From contig CM041292.1 in assembly GCA_023052935.1 (NCBI GenBank), positions 32,375,454-32,439,453 of the forward strand: 64,000 nt of DNA, written 5' to 3'. This stretch comes from Piezodorus guildinii (lineage: Eukaryota > Arthropoda > Insecta > Hemiptera > Pentatomidae). The notes under the pieces are model-generated. The model ran no database searches and was not told where the DNA came from. It saw only the letters and a program-made list of their open reading frames with translations. Numbering within the stretch: the first letter of the stretch is position 1; each line of letters opens with the position of its first letter. Of the stretch, positions 1 to 12,109 are shown piece after piece. Both the position numbers and the translations under genes were made by a program.

Positions 1-157
1 TTTCTTTTTGTATGGGTGAGGTTTATCCTTGAATGGATATCCGTTGATATTGCTTGTTTCTATGTTTCTAAATCGGAAAGTGATTCGGATTCAATGTCAC
101 TTTCCACTTGATGTAGCACCTACATTATTTTATATGAAGTCTAAAAGGTAAGCAATA

Positions 158-316
158 TTCCTTCAGACGGAACATGACTTTGTGGTACCGATGTCAGATA
201 CACGTTAAAGACCTTATTATATCTTAATTAAACCTGGATAGGCAAAATTAAGGACTCCCGCTGTAACATTGTTTGATTAGGCGCAGTAGCACAATGTAGT
301 GTTAAATGACAAACAT
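158..316 (+). repeat. 3' part of a tRNA-derived SINE
   Basis: The segment matches, with many substitutions, the body and tail of the SINE copies at 30982 and 47372. Shared landmarks in order are a GATGTCAG motif, CGTTAAAGA, AAACCTGGATAGGCAAAA, and a final GTTAAAT before the A-rich end. The tRNA-like promoter head is missing, so this is a 5'-truncated or decayed copy. It is more diverged than the other two, so probably older. Confidence 0.6.
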
Positions 317-917
317 GTGCAAAAAACACCTCGAGAAAGGTTTAAAAAGATTGGACGAGCCCAATTTATGAAATCAGTAAACGTGGATAACGTTGTTTTT
401 TAAACAATTAAAAATGTATCGATTTTTTTTTCGCATCCCCATTTGTTAGCTGAAGAGCTTTTAAGAAGTTAACTAAGCTTTTTGAATCTTTTCCTTTTTC
501 TGCATGTATTCATTCTAAGGATGTCAGATATCTCTATAATATATAATTATCTTTTAAGAATCTATAGTGAGGTGATGGGGCTCACCTTTCAATTTAAGTA
601 GAACTTTAATCTAATACTAAAACCAAAATCCCAATATCCTGCCATCGTTGAGGTGATTCAGAATGTGTCAGCTTACCACATATGGGATTATTTATAAATT
701 TGACCATTTGAATAGTTTAATCTTAATAAATACTTTTATTTAGAAATATTATTGAGAATATATAGTCGACTGTTGAAATTTCATCAATGAAAATAATCTG
801 GAGTCAGACGTGTGAAAAATATTATAATTTGGCAGATGTTTCAGCTTAAACATGTGAGACATCATCATTGCTACAAACATCAGAAATACTGCGATTTGTA
901 TTTTTTTTTTTTTTTTC
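317..917. other. AT-rich sequence, no gene seen
   Basis: No open frame with protein-like composition, no RNA gene and no repeat that I can match elsewhere in the window. Short open frames at 749-931 and 812-1033 are on opposite strands of homopolymer-rich sequence and look like chance. Confidence 0.5.
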
Positions 918-1472
918 ATTTTTACTTTCACTTACTATATATAGTAAGGTGGGGAAGTATTGCGATCGTGAACATTTTCGAATTCCAGTTTTCAACGGAA
1001 ATACACGCTTTAGGGTCCCCTGAGTCCAAATAACCAAGTCCCGCAAAAAGGTCTGTGTGTGTGTGTGTGGTTACTCCCGGGCGGAAACGGTAAGTCCTAA
1101 GAAACTGAAATTTCATATGTAATACAAATATGCGCTCGAGACGTTACAAAATCTTTTTCATTAATATGAGCTTACCAGAAGATCCACTTTATATCATGAA
1201 TTTTGCACCTTTTTTCGGTTTTCTCGAAAACGGTTCCGACGATTTTTATGAAACTCGATATATCGATGTAGATTTTAATGGGCTTTGATATCATGTAGTT
1301 TTCATTCTGATTAAAATGGTTTGACAGGGCTTAAATGCCGATATTTTACTTCTTTTTTTCCTGTAAATTACCTTTAATTTTGTAGATTTTGTAAAAATAA
1401 ATATATTATCTTGTTACCACCGATTTTAAAAATGGAGGTAAGTGAAAGTCGTGTGTTGCCCGCATCAGATTT
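918..1472 (+). repeat. R900 repeat, copy A (internally shortened)
   Basis: Defines the forward orientation of the R900 family. It opens with ACTTTCACTTACTATATATA and a GCGATCG motif, has GGGTCCCCTGAGTCCAAAT and CCCGCAAAAAGG blocks and a (GT)n run, then the block TTAAATGCCGATATTTTA. It ends with GGAGGTAAGTGAAAGTCGTG followed by TTGCCCGCA. It lacks roughly 330 bp of the interior seen in copies at 4111 and 34701. No coding capacity. Confidence 0.8.
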
Positions 1473-2383
1473 CTTTACTACCATCACTAGTTTACATTTT
1501 GATACTGTATTGTAATATATCAACACAAAAATGATTTAATTTGACACTGACATAAATTTGACTTAGAAAATACATACAATAGTAATCCACAAACAAAGAT
1601 ATAATTTTAAAAGAAACATTTTATAGGCAATCTATATTTCGGAGGATATTGACTATAGTATAAACTTCAAAATAGACATCAAAAGCAAGATTTTAATTAA
1701 AGTAAATTGAATTTCTTGATTAATATGATATTTGGATTAACTTGATATAATGTACTATTTTTTTTTAATTTTGAGGTTAAGTGGTATCATTTATTTTAAA
1801 AAACAACAAAGTTTCTCGCAGAATTTTCATTCGCTCTTACGGTTGTGACTTGTAAACGGATAAATGGATTTTCACCATTTCGACATTTTTGAGACACTAT
1901 TTTGAGAAAAACTAGTACGAGAATCAACATATAGTATTCCCCCGAATTTCCATCGTATTTTACAATGTTTCATATTTTTTCACACCGATATATTTAACAT
2001 AATTAGGGAGAATTCGGAGTCAGTTTTACTCCATATGTCTTCTATAACTGTTCGTACTAATTTATAGGTTATATTTTGTATGGTTGTGTTATAATTTTAG
2101 CCGTTGTTGTCAGCTCCTGTCCATAAATACGGTACGTATTTTCCATACCTAGTTTCATTCGCCTACTTCATGTGAATATTGATATCTTTGTATATTATCT
2201 TGAGCTATAATTTGTTATATTATAGCCTTTTTATTATTATACTATAGCGATTGTAGTTTAATTAATTTACTTATTTGCATATCTATTTATTTTTTATGTT
2301 TGCCAACATTCTCTAGCTCAATAGTTAATAAAATATTGTATTTTATGTTATTGTAAGTGTATTTCTTTTGTATCTTTTTAGCC
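1473..2383. other. AT-rich sequence, no gene seen
   Basis: Nothing recognisable as coding, RNA or repeat. The last ~100 bases may belong to the same element as the hammerhead-like core at 2384, since TTGCCAAC at about 2301 is complementary to GTTGGCAA just after that core. Confidence 0.4.
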
Positions 2384-2413
2384 CTGATGATGATCCACAA
2401 TGGGGGTCGAAGC
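2384..2413 (+). ncRNA. hammerhead-ribozyme-like core (degenerate)
   Basis: A CTGATGA box (2384-2390) is followed by a stem that can pair (GATCC at 2392-2396 with GGGTC at 2404-2408) and then GAAGC. In a hammerhead the catalytic core is CUGANGA, helix II, then GAAA; here the last A is replaced by G. Hammerheads with a short helix III are known in Penelope-like retroelements, so this may be the remnant of such an element's terminal repeat. Helix I is not evident, so activity is unlikely. Confidence 0.35.
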
Positions 2414-3467
2414 GTTGGCAAGCAATAAATAGTTGAAACTATTTAATTTTTTTCATTTACTGACCGCCACCCGGACTAATTCCTTATAGTAATTCTCAAA
2501 CGCTCAACTAATTATATCTACTAAATATAATGTAATGTATGTAGCAAAAGATATATAAAATATATCATACTTAGTGGCGACATCGATATGAGATTAGAAT
2601 GGAGGCCAAAGATCTGCCAGTCATCTTTCACAACTTCCCTTCCCAGGCTCTAAGTATGCCTCTGTGCAGTGAGGCCTTGACTCTGCCCATCTTAAGTATT
2701 TTTTATTATATCCGTTGTGAAACCGTCCGGTTATAGTAAACATATCCAGCCGACTTACTTATACTTAATACATTAATAATTCGATATCCTAGGGTAAAAC
2801 TCATAAAGGATGTTATCAAGGATTTATAACAATTATAAAACCAACACGCTTCAGAATATTTAGTGATTCTTTTTGAGTATGTGGAGTTATCAGGTCGAAA
2901 AGATATGCTCACTTTATTCATTTTAGCAAATGATTTATTCATTTACTCTGAATATTATGTTTAGAAACTACATATTTATTGTTTCAAATTGTAGAGTAAT
3001 TATTACCGATTCTTACTTACTACAGGATTTATCAACTTTCTGGTTATTCCCTGTTCAATTATGATTTATAATTGTATAGAAGCTGTATCATTCCGGCAGT
3101 CTTTTGAATTAATTTCATGGTGGTTTTTTTTAATCGAATTAAAGTGTTTCAAATACCCTGTTAAAATAGACAAAAAGAAAGGTAATTCTTGAGGTTCATA
3201 TACTTATTTAATAACCTTAAATTAGACTTGTCATATTTCGACCTTTATGAGACTCAACTAACTTCAAAACTGAAAGATCAACTAAAAATAAACAAAATTG
3301 CTATTGTATTATATCACAAACATCTGAACGCATGTGGAATGGCTCGTATGATGAGGTAAATAGTCTATAACTGTGCTTCAACATCTCATCTGTATCACTA
3401 TGATGAACTTCCGTGTTTGCATCATTCTTTTAACTAATTAACAAAGAAGCTATAAAAGAAATATTAT
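2414..3467. other. no gene recognised
   Basis: AT-rich, with a slightly GC-richer patch near 2590-2700. A 78-codon frame on the minus strand (2706-2942) has no domain I recognise and unremarkable composition. Confidence 0.4.
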
Positions 3468-3614
3468 AGGGGTACTCACTACGTTTGCTATAGCATGCTA
3501 TTTGTGCTATTGTGCTAAACCCGTTAATTTTATACAGGAAATAACTGTAGAAACTCGACGGATTTAGCAAAATAACACAAATAGCATGCTATAGCAAACG
3601 TAGTGAGTACCCCT
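3468..3614 (+). mobile_element. 147-bp palindromic MITE, copy 1
   Basis: Two arms of about 55 bp are near-perfect reverse complements, beginning AGGGGTACTCACTACGTTTG and ending with its complement. The arms flank a ~39-bp centre. It is flanked by TAT on both sides (3465-3467, 3615-3617), a 3-bp target duplication of the kind made by PIF/Harbinger transposases. A second copy of identical length lies at 22445 with the centre inverted. Non-coding; it would depend on a transposase encoded elsewhere. Confidence 0.85.
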
Positions 3615-4019
3615 TATATATGCAGAATTAAACAATCAGGAAAATGGGATGAAGTAAATCGATGCAAAGAATGAAGACAATAGAACTAAAAGCAGCTCTA
3701 ACAAGGCAATAATCAAAAAATCTCTTGTTTACTGGCTTGTTATCACTGTTCAATTCTTTCCTATAGTTAGCCAATTCCATTGTTCAGCCTATTAGCAAAT
3801 CTTAGCGCCTCGGGATATCCATACAAGTATTCAAGCATTCGATTTTAATTTGTGAAAGTATTGGAATGGGATCTGAGAACTAAAGAAATTATCTAAATCA
3901 CCAAGGTTTAGGAATGTACTTAAGCAATTTGTTCTTGTTCTTTCCTATATAAAAAAATGTTTTTTTCGAAATTCGAATACTTTGAAATTTTATAAATAAT
4001 AATTTAATTTTTGTAGTAA

Positions 4020-4827
4020 AATCTTGGTAAGCGCAACACACGATTTTCACTTATCCCTGTTACTAAATTAAATTTAAGGATTTTTAAATACGGTTATAGA
4101 TGGAAAAAAATCTGGTGCGAGCAACACACGACTTTCACTTACCTCCATTTTTAGAATAAATTAAAGAATTTTCAAATACAGTTAGATATAAAAATGAGTG
4201 AAATCATTACACAATTAATTAAATGGAATTTCTATAAAACCATAAGTTTTATTAAAAAATTGATTACCTTATTATCTAAAATAATCACTTGTATCAATTG
4301 ATTGTGTATGAAATAATATTTTTTCTAAAATCTCAAGCTTTCCAACGGTATATCATACATGTATATTACTGTTCTTATGTTCAAAAACAAAAAATTGCAT
4401 ACAAAATATATTTTTTCAGTTTTCTCATTTAGTTGGGTATCGAATTTATTCAATTTATATATTTACCTGTTTTTCATCAGCGTTAACAAGATAATTTAGT
4501 TATTATTATTGAATCTACAAAATTAAAGGTACTTTAGGGGAAGAAAATTTAAAATGTCGACATTTAAGCTCTGTCAGACCATTTTTATCTTAATAAAACC
4601 TACATGATATTAAAGCCCATTAAATTTTACATCGATATAGCGAGTTTAATAAAAATCGTCGGAACCGTTTTTGAGAAAATCGAAAAAAGGTGAAAAATGC
4701 ATTATATAAAGTGCCTCTTCTGGTAGGCTCATTTTGATGAAAAAAGTTTTGTCACGTCTCGGGCGTATAGTTGTCTTAAATATGAAATTTCAGTTTCATA
4801 GGACTTACCGTTTCCGCCCGGGAGTTA

Positions 4828-4863
<36 letters not shown>

Positions 4864-4993
4864 CTTTTTGCGGGACTTGGTTATTTGGACTCAGGGGACC
4901 CTAAAACGTGTATTTCCGTTGAAAACTGGAATTCGAAAATTTTCACGATCGCAATACTTCCCCTTACTATATATAGTAAGTGAAAGTAAAAAT
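4020..4993 (-). repeat. R900 repeat, copy B (full length, with duplicated end)
   Basis: Full-length member running from TCTGGTGCGAGCAACACACG at 4111 to the terminal palindrome TTACTATATATAGTAA and GTGAAAGTAAAAA near 4993, about 885 bp. Bases 4020-4110 are a second, partial and diverged copy of the same left end in the same orientation. A long (CA)n tract lies at about 4829-4860. No coding capacity. Confidence 0.8.
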
Positions 4994-5466
4994 TGTTAAA
5001 GTATTGATTACATTAAGTTTCAATAGAAACATGTGTTGTTATATTATTATCTACTACATGTAGTCAGATTTGTCGGATTTTTATCACTCTCTGTTAGCTT
5101 CTACAATTTTGTGTATAAGATAAATTTTCTTCGTAAATATTAAGTTTTCCAACGATATATTATACATTTACGTTCAAAACACTGAAAATACAAAAAAAAA
5201 AAAAATATGTTTGCCCTTTTCTCAAGAGCTGTGATTGTTATTATTTTAAACTCCTGTTACAATCGAGTAAACAGGTTTTTGTATTATCTATTTATGAAAA
5301 ATTCGTGAGGCTTTAGGCGTACAACTTATATTTGACAGCCATCAAACAAAAATAGCATCAGTTTACTATTATCGTAGGTAGTCCTATTAATCAATTGCTC
5401 AGATTTAATATTAGTAAGTTAATTTGTTAAATTATTATTATTATTAATTTATACTTCATTTATTCC

Positions 5467-5930
5467 ATGTCTATAGTACTTTTAGAAAATCTCTACACAT
5501 GTTCTCTCCCTAATCCTCCATTGAAGATGTTCCCTGCCACCTGGAAACTTCGGCAAGCTGACCCGAAGGGCTGGGGCTACTCAAGTACAATGGAGGAATG
5601 CGGTTCCATTAATTTTCTTCTACCGACACAGCCGCCGACCTCTCCCACAATCCAACTAAGTTCGCACACACTCGTCAAGTCGTGCTCCGGTTCAACACGA
5701 CTCTTGCGTCACACTGACCCAGCCCTGCCTTGACTCCTGGATAATTAGGTCCTCCGGGCTGGATCAGGTAGTGCCCGGGTTATCCGCCAGATCGCGGCGC
5801 CTGCCTCTAGGAAGTCGAGTTCTCTCTGCGTGCGGATAAATATTTAAAGCGGACGTGAGGCGGCCAAGGTTGTATTCTGTGAAATGTTGGTAATAATGAG
5901 CTGTCGGTTGGTACCCTTGTAGGTACCGTT
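5467..5930. other. GC-richer island of unknown origin
   Basis: This stretch is clearly richer in G and C than its surroundings and contains several CpGs. A TATA-like ATAAATATTTAAAG lies near 5840. The plus strand has an 88-codon open frame (5467-5733) without a recognisable domain. It could be a promoter or 5' UTR of a host gene, or part of an unrecognised mobile element. I cannot choose between these. Confidence 0.3.
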
Positions 5931-6567
5931 ATTCGTATCGCAATGGCTTCTACTGATTGATTTATTATCGGAATGAACGCTCATAACTAAAGGCCGAATT
6001 TAATCTTTTTTAAAAATATATTTTTATAGTATTAAATTAGTGCATTATATCTAGTGCAAGATTTATAGCGCTTATTTATAATGATGGTCATTAAGAAATC
6101 ACTTAGTGCGTTATCTATTATTTTATTTATTTTTTTTATTATATTTGTTCTATAAATACTTACAAATCACTTTTTCTTTCTTGGTGAAGAAATCAATAAC
6201 TGTTATATGAACTATTTGAAATTTTGAATTCTGGTTATTTTATTTGTTTACTTTAAAGTTATTAACACGTTTTCAATAAAAGATTAATAATTTGCGACTT
6301 ATTTTACAGTATATTATAGTTGTACAATTAAAAAAATGTGAAAGTAAAAATGGGATTTACAATTTAATTAATTAGTTAATCTTGTTTTGATTGATAATAA
6401 AATACGACTTGATTCTATCATATTTATAAAGGTAACATCAATAAATAAATTGATAAATATATTCGTTAATACATAAACTCGTGGCTGGCCTTTTTCAAAT
6501 TATATTTATTCATCAAATATATGAGAATACAAATTTCCACGTTTAAAATTATTCTAATGGAAATACG
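5931..6567. other. AT-rich sequence, no gene seen
   Basis: No coding, RNA or repeat signal recognised. Confidence 0.45.
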
Positions 6568-6848
6568 GGATAGAGCTATGGGGTTCTGCCAAAACCTCCA
6601 ACAACCAAATAATGCAGTCTTTCCAATCCAAAATATTACGGAAAATCTTAGATGAACCATTTTATGTGACAACGATGTACTTCACAAGGACTTGGACTTT
6701 CAGTTTCGGATACTGCTACAGAATATTACAAAATTTTCACGACAGACTGACTTACAACATTAACACATCTGCCAAACACTTAAATCAACCACCAATCCGT
6801 ACAACTCGTAATAATATGGATCTTATACATTTCAAATTAAAAACATAG
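6568..6848 (+). pseudogene. Jockey-like LINE relic, end of reverse transcriptase ORF
   Basis: Shifting frames give the signature of the region after the reverse transcriptase domain in Jockey-clade LINEs: a decayed ELWG-type start, then QSFQSKILRKILDEPFYV, and later a NFHDRLT motif. These correspond to SLQSKILRKILNAPY and SFHDKL in the copy at 10880. The frame is broken several times and both ends are missing. Old fossil with no function. Confidence 0.6.
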
Positions 6849-7096
6849 AATAATTATTATTTTATTTTTTTCATTTTTTCAAACATCTAAAAACTGAAAA
6901 AAACTTTTTTCAAACATCTTATTTGTACTCATTAGTTTTTCATTCTGTTGGGAAACGTATGAAATTCTCTTCTTCAGCAAACTATCGCAGGTGGTACAAA
7001 GGCGAAAATTTGTTGAGTGGAATTGTTTGTAATAAAAAAATTAACTTTATATTAATTTACTCCTAGCACCGAACTAAATTGCACAATATTAAAGAA

Positions 7097-7380
7097 AGAA
7101 ACTTGGGCCGACATATTTTTTCTTCTAAAAACTTTTATTATTCTTTTTCATCACATCAACGTTTCGGGATCTCACGTTTTTCATTTCCGAATAGTATATG
7201 TTTTTTCAAAACTTAGTCACTTATTACAAAATTAGTTAAGTGAGTAATATAATATAAAATAAATTAACTTATGTATTTTGTATATATTTTTTATGGTAGG
7301 AGTGAGATCCCGAAACTTAAATGTGATAAAAAATAATAATAAAAGTTTTTGGAAGAAATAATATATCGGCCCGAGTTTCT
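7097..7380. repeat. inverted-repeat element with ~79-bp arms
   Basis: Arm 7097-7175 is roughly 85-90 percent complementary to arm 7302-7380. Arm 1 ends GTTTCGGGATCTCAC and arm 2 begins GTGAGATCCCGAAAC. Between them lies AT-rich spacer. Non-coding MITE-like unit. Each arm contains a CCCGAAAC motif resembling the 3' part of a hammerhead core, but the matching CUGANGA box is degenerate. Confidence 0.6.
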
Positions 7381-7736
7381 ACCTTAAAAATAACTTTTTT
7401 TTCACTTAATGCATTTTTTTTATTAGCATTTTATTCAATTAAATATTTAAATTATTATTTTTAATGTTTAATCGTATTCTTAAATTATTATTAACTGCTT
7501 CTTTAATGCTACCTGATATTCCAAGTTTTTAAAGTTGGACAAATTAAATATAACATTTAATTTCTGATAACGCTTCTAATTATATATTGTACATGTATCT
7601 TTATTCGTTTGTTATAAACATTAGTTGAAAAACTATTCACTTTTATATGTCGTAACAATATGAAAGATTATCATTTTCTAAAGGACATTAAGTTGATTTG
7701 AATTCTTCTCTATTATACTATTTTTCTAGAGTCTAA

Positions 7737-7737
<1 letters not shown>

Positions 7738-7768
<31 letters not shown>
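7738..7768 (+). repeat. A31 homopolymer
   Basis: A run of 31 adenines. It could be the tail of a retroposed sequence, but no recognisable LINE or SINE body precedes it. Confidence 0.9.
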
Positions 7769-7772
<4 letters not shown>

Positions 7773-8532
7773 CTAGTGAATTAAAACGTTTCACTATGTA
7801 AACTACATTAATCTTTTTGTCTACTTTGTATTATTTGTAATTTGAAAAACTTATAAGCATGAATGAAAAGCATATTACCATAAATACTTTTTTTATCGAA
7901 GTGAATTTCTCTGACTTTCAACTTTACGATCTTATAAATAAAAAAATAAACATGAAGCTTAAAGCAGTGAAATTTATTTACGAATCGCTTAAGAACTTCC
8001 GGTCCATCTTGAATCCCTTTTGCGGTTGAAAAAATGGAAACTTTTTCACTTTCTCATGGTACGACTCTTCTCAAATTTGTCCTAATTATTTTCCTATAGT
8101 ATTAAAATAGTAAATACGAATATAGTATTAATATTAGGAAATACGAAAAAAATTATTTTCGTTTAATAATATATTTCATCATAGTTAATACATGTAAGTA
8201 CATATATGTGTATATAATACCTCTAAAATCTGATGATTTAATAATTCTTTAGTTATCCTTCAAATCCATACTTTCTATAAACTTAATAATTAAAACATTA
8301 TTTAATTCTACATCGAGTAAAAATGGTAAAAAACAAAATGACATAAAACAACAAAATCGTAACAATCCGTCCCCCCTCCCCTCGAAAAAGACAATAAAAA
8401 AAAACAATCTGAGTAAATAAATATAATGTTTATGATTATAAACTGAGTCCTGCGTCATACTACAATAATAACGTCCTCCTTACTTATCAAAATTCTGGCG
8501 CGACATTCCTAATTAGGTGATACACCTCGCAG

Positions 8533-8688
8533 ACTGGAAAAAACGACTTTGATGACATACAACTGCCAGATGATATACAACCTGACCCAGTGACATTAGC
8601 CACTGAGAACTTGGCTCAGCTATTCCAACCTTTGGACCGTAAATACGCCCTCTTGTTGTTATTTTGGCCAAGGACAAGTTCTGATTAA
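8533..8688 (+). pseudogene. unidentified coding-like fragment
   Basis: Bases 8533-8688 read open for 51 codons to a TAA stop. Composition is protein-like, rich in D, P, Q and L, with DDIQLPDDIQPDPV then LATENLAQLF. This is unlike the poly-K/N/I translations usual in AT-rich noise. The frame starts right after CTCGCAG, a possible splice acceptor, and has no ATG. It may be a terminal host exon or a transposon ORF piece. I do not recognise the protein. Confidence 0.25.
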
Positions 8689-8717
8689 AAGAAATCTAAA
8701 GAAAAAAAAAAAAAAAA

Positions 8718-8718
8718 A

Positions 8719-8779
<61 letters not shown>
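8718..8779. repeat. (TA)n microsatellite
   Basis: Uninterrupted TA dinucleotide tract preceded by an A-rich run at about 8700-8718. Confidence 0.95.
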
Positions 8780-8784
<5 letters not shown>

Positions 8785-10339
8785 GCCTAGGTAGTAAATG
8801 CCCCTTAGACTTAAGTTAAATTTTCTTTAAAAAAAACTAAATAAATAAAAAAATCATACAAAAACTGATTATCATTATTAGTTGTGTTTTTTCCTAGAGT
8901 TATATATAGACGGTCAATTTTAGGCTATAAGAAATCTCCAAGGCTATATTTCCGATTATAACAAAAAAACATTGAATAGTTTATTAATTTGTTTTATTTA
9001 ATTAAATGCATTAGTAAAAAGTATTACAAAATTCTAAGTTTCAAATAATCTATAAATCTATATAACAGATGTTTACAATATATAAAATGTTTCTGCAAAC
9101 AACAAAATATATTTACACTGCCATGGAACAATATAAAATATCTTAAACGCTTGTGATTTACAACAGGCATTAATGTTGCGGTGAAATTGTATACCCTTAC
9201 AGTGAAAAGAATTATTATAGCCAGATTATTCAGAATTTGACATTTATTTTTTTGAAAACAAAACCGAAAATGGGCAACATTTTATGGACGCACCATTTGT
9301 CTTCTGATGATATATTTCTGAAATTTAAGGCTAATCTGTTTTTTATTTGTTTATTTTATTTTATTTTTTACGGTGGTGATTAGGGTAAAATAAGAAGTAA
9401 ATTACAACATTTGTTTAATCATTTTTTTATTATTATTTTTCATGTATTTTTTAAATATATCTTACTCTTACGATTTCTGCTGTAAAATATGTATAAATCA
9501 CTGTTATCTCGAATTTAATTTGAGTCCTAATTTTTACTCAATAACTACAATCGAGGCGTGTGCTTTACAATAAAAAAAACATGTTGTCTAAATATTTCTA
9601 TTTTTTTAACTGCTCTCCAAATACTCATTTTAGCTATTTTAGAATCTATTTGAATTTCGGTTTTTTTACTTGAGAATTATTCATACTTTTTCAAATTCAA
9701 TAAAAATAAAACATTAATGATTTACGACTATATTATGGTTTCACAATTAAAAAAATATATATAAATTACAATTCGAATTCAAAAGATAGTCTTATTATTT
9801 GAAAACTCATGACTGAATCATAAAATTCCGTTTTAAAACATTCACCTCTGTAAAATAAACCTCCAAATAGATTCGCAGACTATTGGTCACACAATACCGT
9901 TGCTATGCAATATGTATGCACATGGCTTTATCGACGATCTACACTCACAATCAGATCTGAGATCGTAAGGTCATCTTGTGAGGCCGATACACCCACACTG
10001 TGAGTGACTAGCTCTGACCTAAACCTATATATTCCTACAGCTGTTACAGGTGTGGCGGAATCCAAATTTGGCTTTATGTTCCACGCTTATTCCCGGAAAT
10101 ATTCGTGGTATTTGATTATACAGACCCTATGTCCAATAAATATTTATGTTTAATAACATCACATATATTTACCAGTAGTTGCCGATTTATTTTAGCCGCA
10201 AACCTGTCGTATAGACATCAGTTCAATAACATTTGTTGTCAATGAATATCAAGTAGTTTTAAATCATTCTTACTATAATTTTAGCATAAAGTGTGTCCAT
10301 TTCAACTATTAAACATATAACCCTATGAAATATCAAGTT
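8780..10339. other. AT-rich sequence, no gene seen
   Basis: Nothing coding recognised. A slightly GC-richer patch lies at about 9890-10070 with no identifiable feature. Confidence 0.45.
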
Positions 10340-10744
10340 AAAGCAAGAATTGCGATCGCGAAAATTTTTGAATTCCTGTTTTCAACGGTGATACTCGTTT
10401 CAGGGCCTCCTGAGTCCAAATAGCCGAGCCTTGCAAAAAGTTCTGTATGTGTGTAGTAGGTCTATCGCAAAAACGAAAAGTAAAATATGAAACTGAAATT
10501 TCATAGTCGAGACTACGTTACGCTCCAGAAGTTAATGGGCTTTTATTACATGTAGGTTTCTTTCTGATTGAAATCTGACGAGGCTTAAATGCTGATATTT
10601 TCTATTTTCTTTCTGTAAAATACCTTTTATTTTGTTGATTCGGAAAAAGTAAACATGCCATCTTATTAGTATTAATAAATAACGGCTTAATATACAATTT
10701 GAGCGAGTTTGATGACCAACTAAAGGATAAAAGAGCAAACATAT
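10340..10744 (+). repeat. R900 repeat, copy C (truncated)
   Basis: Matches R900 from the GCGATCG motif through the CTGAGTCCAAAT, TGCAAAAAG, GGCTTAAATGC and CTTATTAGTATTAATAAATA blocks. It stops where the minus-strand LINE at 10745 begins. The remainder is not clearly recognisable beyond the LINE. Confidence 0.7.
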
Positions 10745-10879
10745 TTTTATTTTTTAAAATATATTTATTAGTATTTACAACTGTATAATAAAATACATTT
10801 AGTAAATGTGATACAAGATATGTTGACGTGATTCTACCAACACGTGATACTACCCATTGGCAGCTCCTCAAAGACTATG

Positions 10880-11335
10880 TTAAACTAGAAGTTCTCGGGG
10901 CAATCTTCTTTTCAGACGCCTCGGAGGATTATCAGGGATTGTAGAGAAAGCAAGGATTGAAACTAGTGGGTAAGAGTGGGAATGGAGTTTGTCATGAAAG
11001 GAGTGGTACCTAGTTCGGATCAAGTCAGTAACAAAGGGAATATTAAGGTCTTTATGGATGAGTTTATTTGTGACAAGATAAGGAGCATTGAGGATTTTTC
11101 GAAGGATTTTGGATTGTAAGGATTGGAGACGAGATGAATTTGATGGTTTAGTAGAGCCCCAAATCTCTACTCCGTAAGTCCATATTGGTCTTATGATAGT
11201 CATGTAGATGAGTCTTTTGTACTTAAGTGGAAGGTTTGAGCGTTTGTCCAGTAAGTGTTGAAGTAGTCGGAAACGTCGAGCATTTTCTTGTCTTTTCAGT
11301 CTTTTATAAGGGTTCCAAGTGAGACGTTTGTCCAA
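10880..11335 (-). pseudogene. Jockey-like ORF2 C-terminal region
   Basis: A 151-codon open stretch continuing the element after the polymerase domain. Visible motifs are LDKRLTW, then RPIWTYGVEIWG, then SLQSKILRKILNAP, then RYHSFHDKLHSH. This order (tWxPH-like start, IWTYG, QSKxLR, YHDKL) is characteristic of the Jockey clade 'thumb' and C-terminal region. It ends with RRLKRRLPRELLV. A frameshift near 11340 separates it from the catalytic part at 11515-11861. Confidence 0.75.
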
Positions 11336-11514
11336 GTGCAGTCCTAGGTATCGGATCTGTTTAACCGGGACAAGAGAAGTGTTATTGAAGGTAGTGTTAG
11401 GCAGGATGTTTACGACGAAGGGTAAAGGTTATTTGGTGAGATTTATTGGAATTTATATTTATTCTTCAATTCTGACACCATACTTCAAGGTCTCTGATGT
11501 AGGATTGAAGAGTT

Positions 11515-11861
11515 TGGGAGGCAATAATTCGATCGTTTTTGACTGATAACGCACAAGTGTCATCGGCATAGGTAGAAAGGAAAGTGCCAGGATGGGATGG
11601 GATATCAGCTGTATAAACTGTTTAAAGGATGGGTCCTAAAATACTGCCTTGAGGAACACCTGCATACTGATTAAAAAGGGATGAATAGGAATTATTATGA
11701 TTTACATTGAAGAGCCTGCCAGTGAGATAGGACTGGATAATGAGGATGTATGTAGGTGGAAGGAATTTACGGAGTTTGTAAAGCAATCCCGCATGCGACA
11801 CTCGGTCAAAGGCCTGTTCTACATCGAGAAAGGTTCCCGTGGAGTACAATCCGAGCTCCAA
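11515..11861 (-). pseudogene. Jockey-like reverse transcriptase, catalytic part
   Basis: Translating the minus strand gives FLDVEQAFDRVSHAGLLYKL, then GVPQGSILGPIL (the conserved block before the catalytic aspartates), and in another frame downstream STYADDTCALS. The YADD box carries the active-site aspartates of reverse transcriptase. The frame change between GPIL and YADD shows at least one indel. It encodes the polymerase of a non-LTR retrotransposon that would copy its RNA at a nicked target. This copy is dead because both the N-terminal endonuclease and the frame are lost. Confidence 0.75.
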
Positions 11862-12109
11862 ATATTTTTTTAAAAATTTTATATTAAGAAAAGTAATATA
11901 GAAGTGTACTATAACGCTGGGAAGAAAAAAAAAGATATTATCTTACACAAAAAGTTGCAAAATGTAATGCACAGTGATGCCAAGCGGATAAAACGTAGTG
12001 AGTGTTGCGGATAATAATATAATAGGTTATTTAATGAAACTCATGTATCTATCCATACTCAATTCCTTAACTTTTTCATCTGTAACAGACATCGGAATCC
12101 TCACACTTG

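Larger units (their letters stand above)
10745..11862 (-). mobile_element. 5'-truncated Jockey-like LINE (family J1)
   Basis: Minus-strand copy holding the second half of the reverse transcriptase domain, the ORF2 C-terminus and an A/T-rich 3' end at about 10745-10780. The same family is seen at 42410 (+), 12110/12792 (+) and 61850 (-). Its truncated 5' end lies near 11862, just before a motif reading FLDVEQAFDRVSHAGLLYKL. Such truncation is typical of target-primed reverse transcription. It lies directly against R900 copy C. Confidence 0.8.

Noticed and set aside
4829..4860. (CA)n tract as an independent microsatellite
   Set aside because: It is the internal simple-repeat block of the R900 family, present at the same place in other copies.
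7097..7380. Hammerhead core in the inverted repeat
   Set aside because: Only the CGAAAC part is good; the CUGANGA box reads CGGAAATGA and no helix II is evident.
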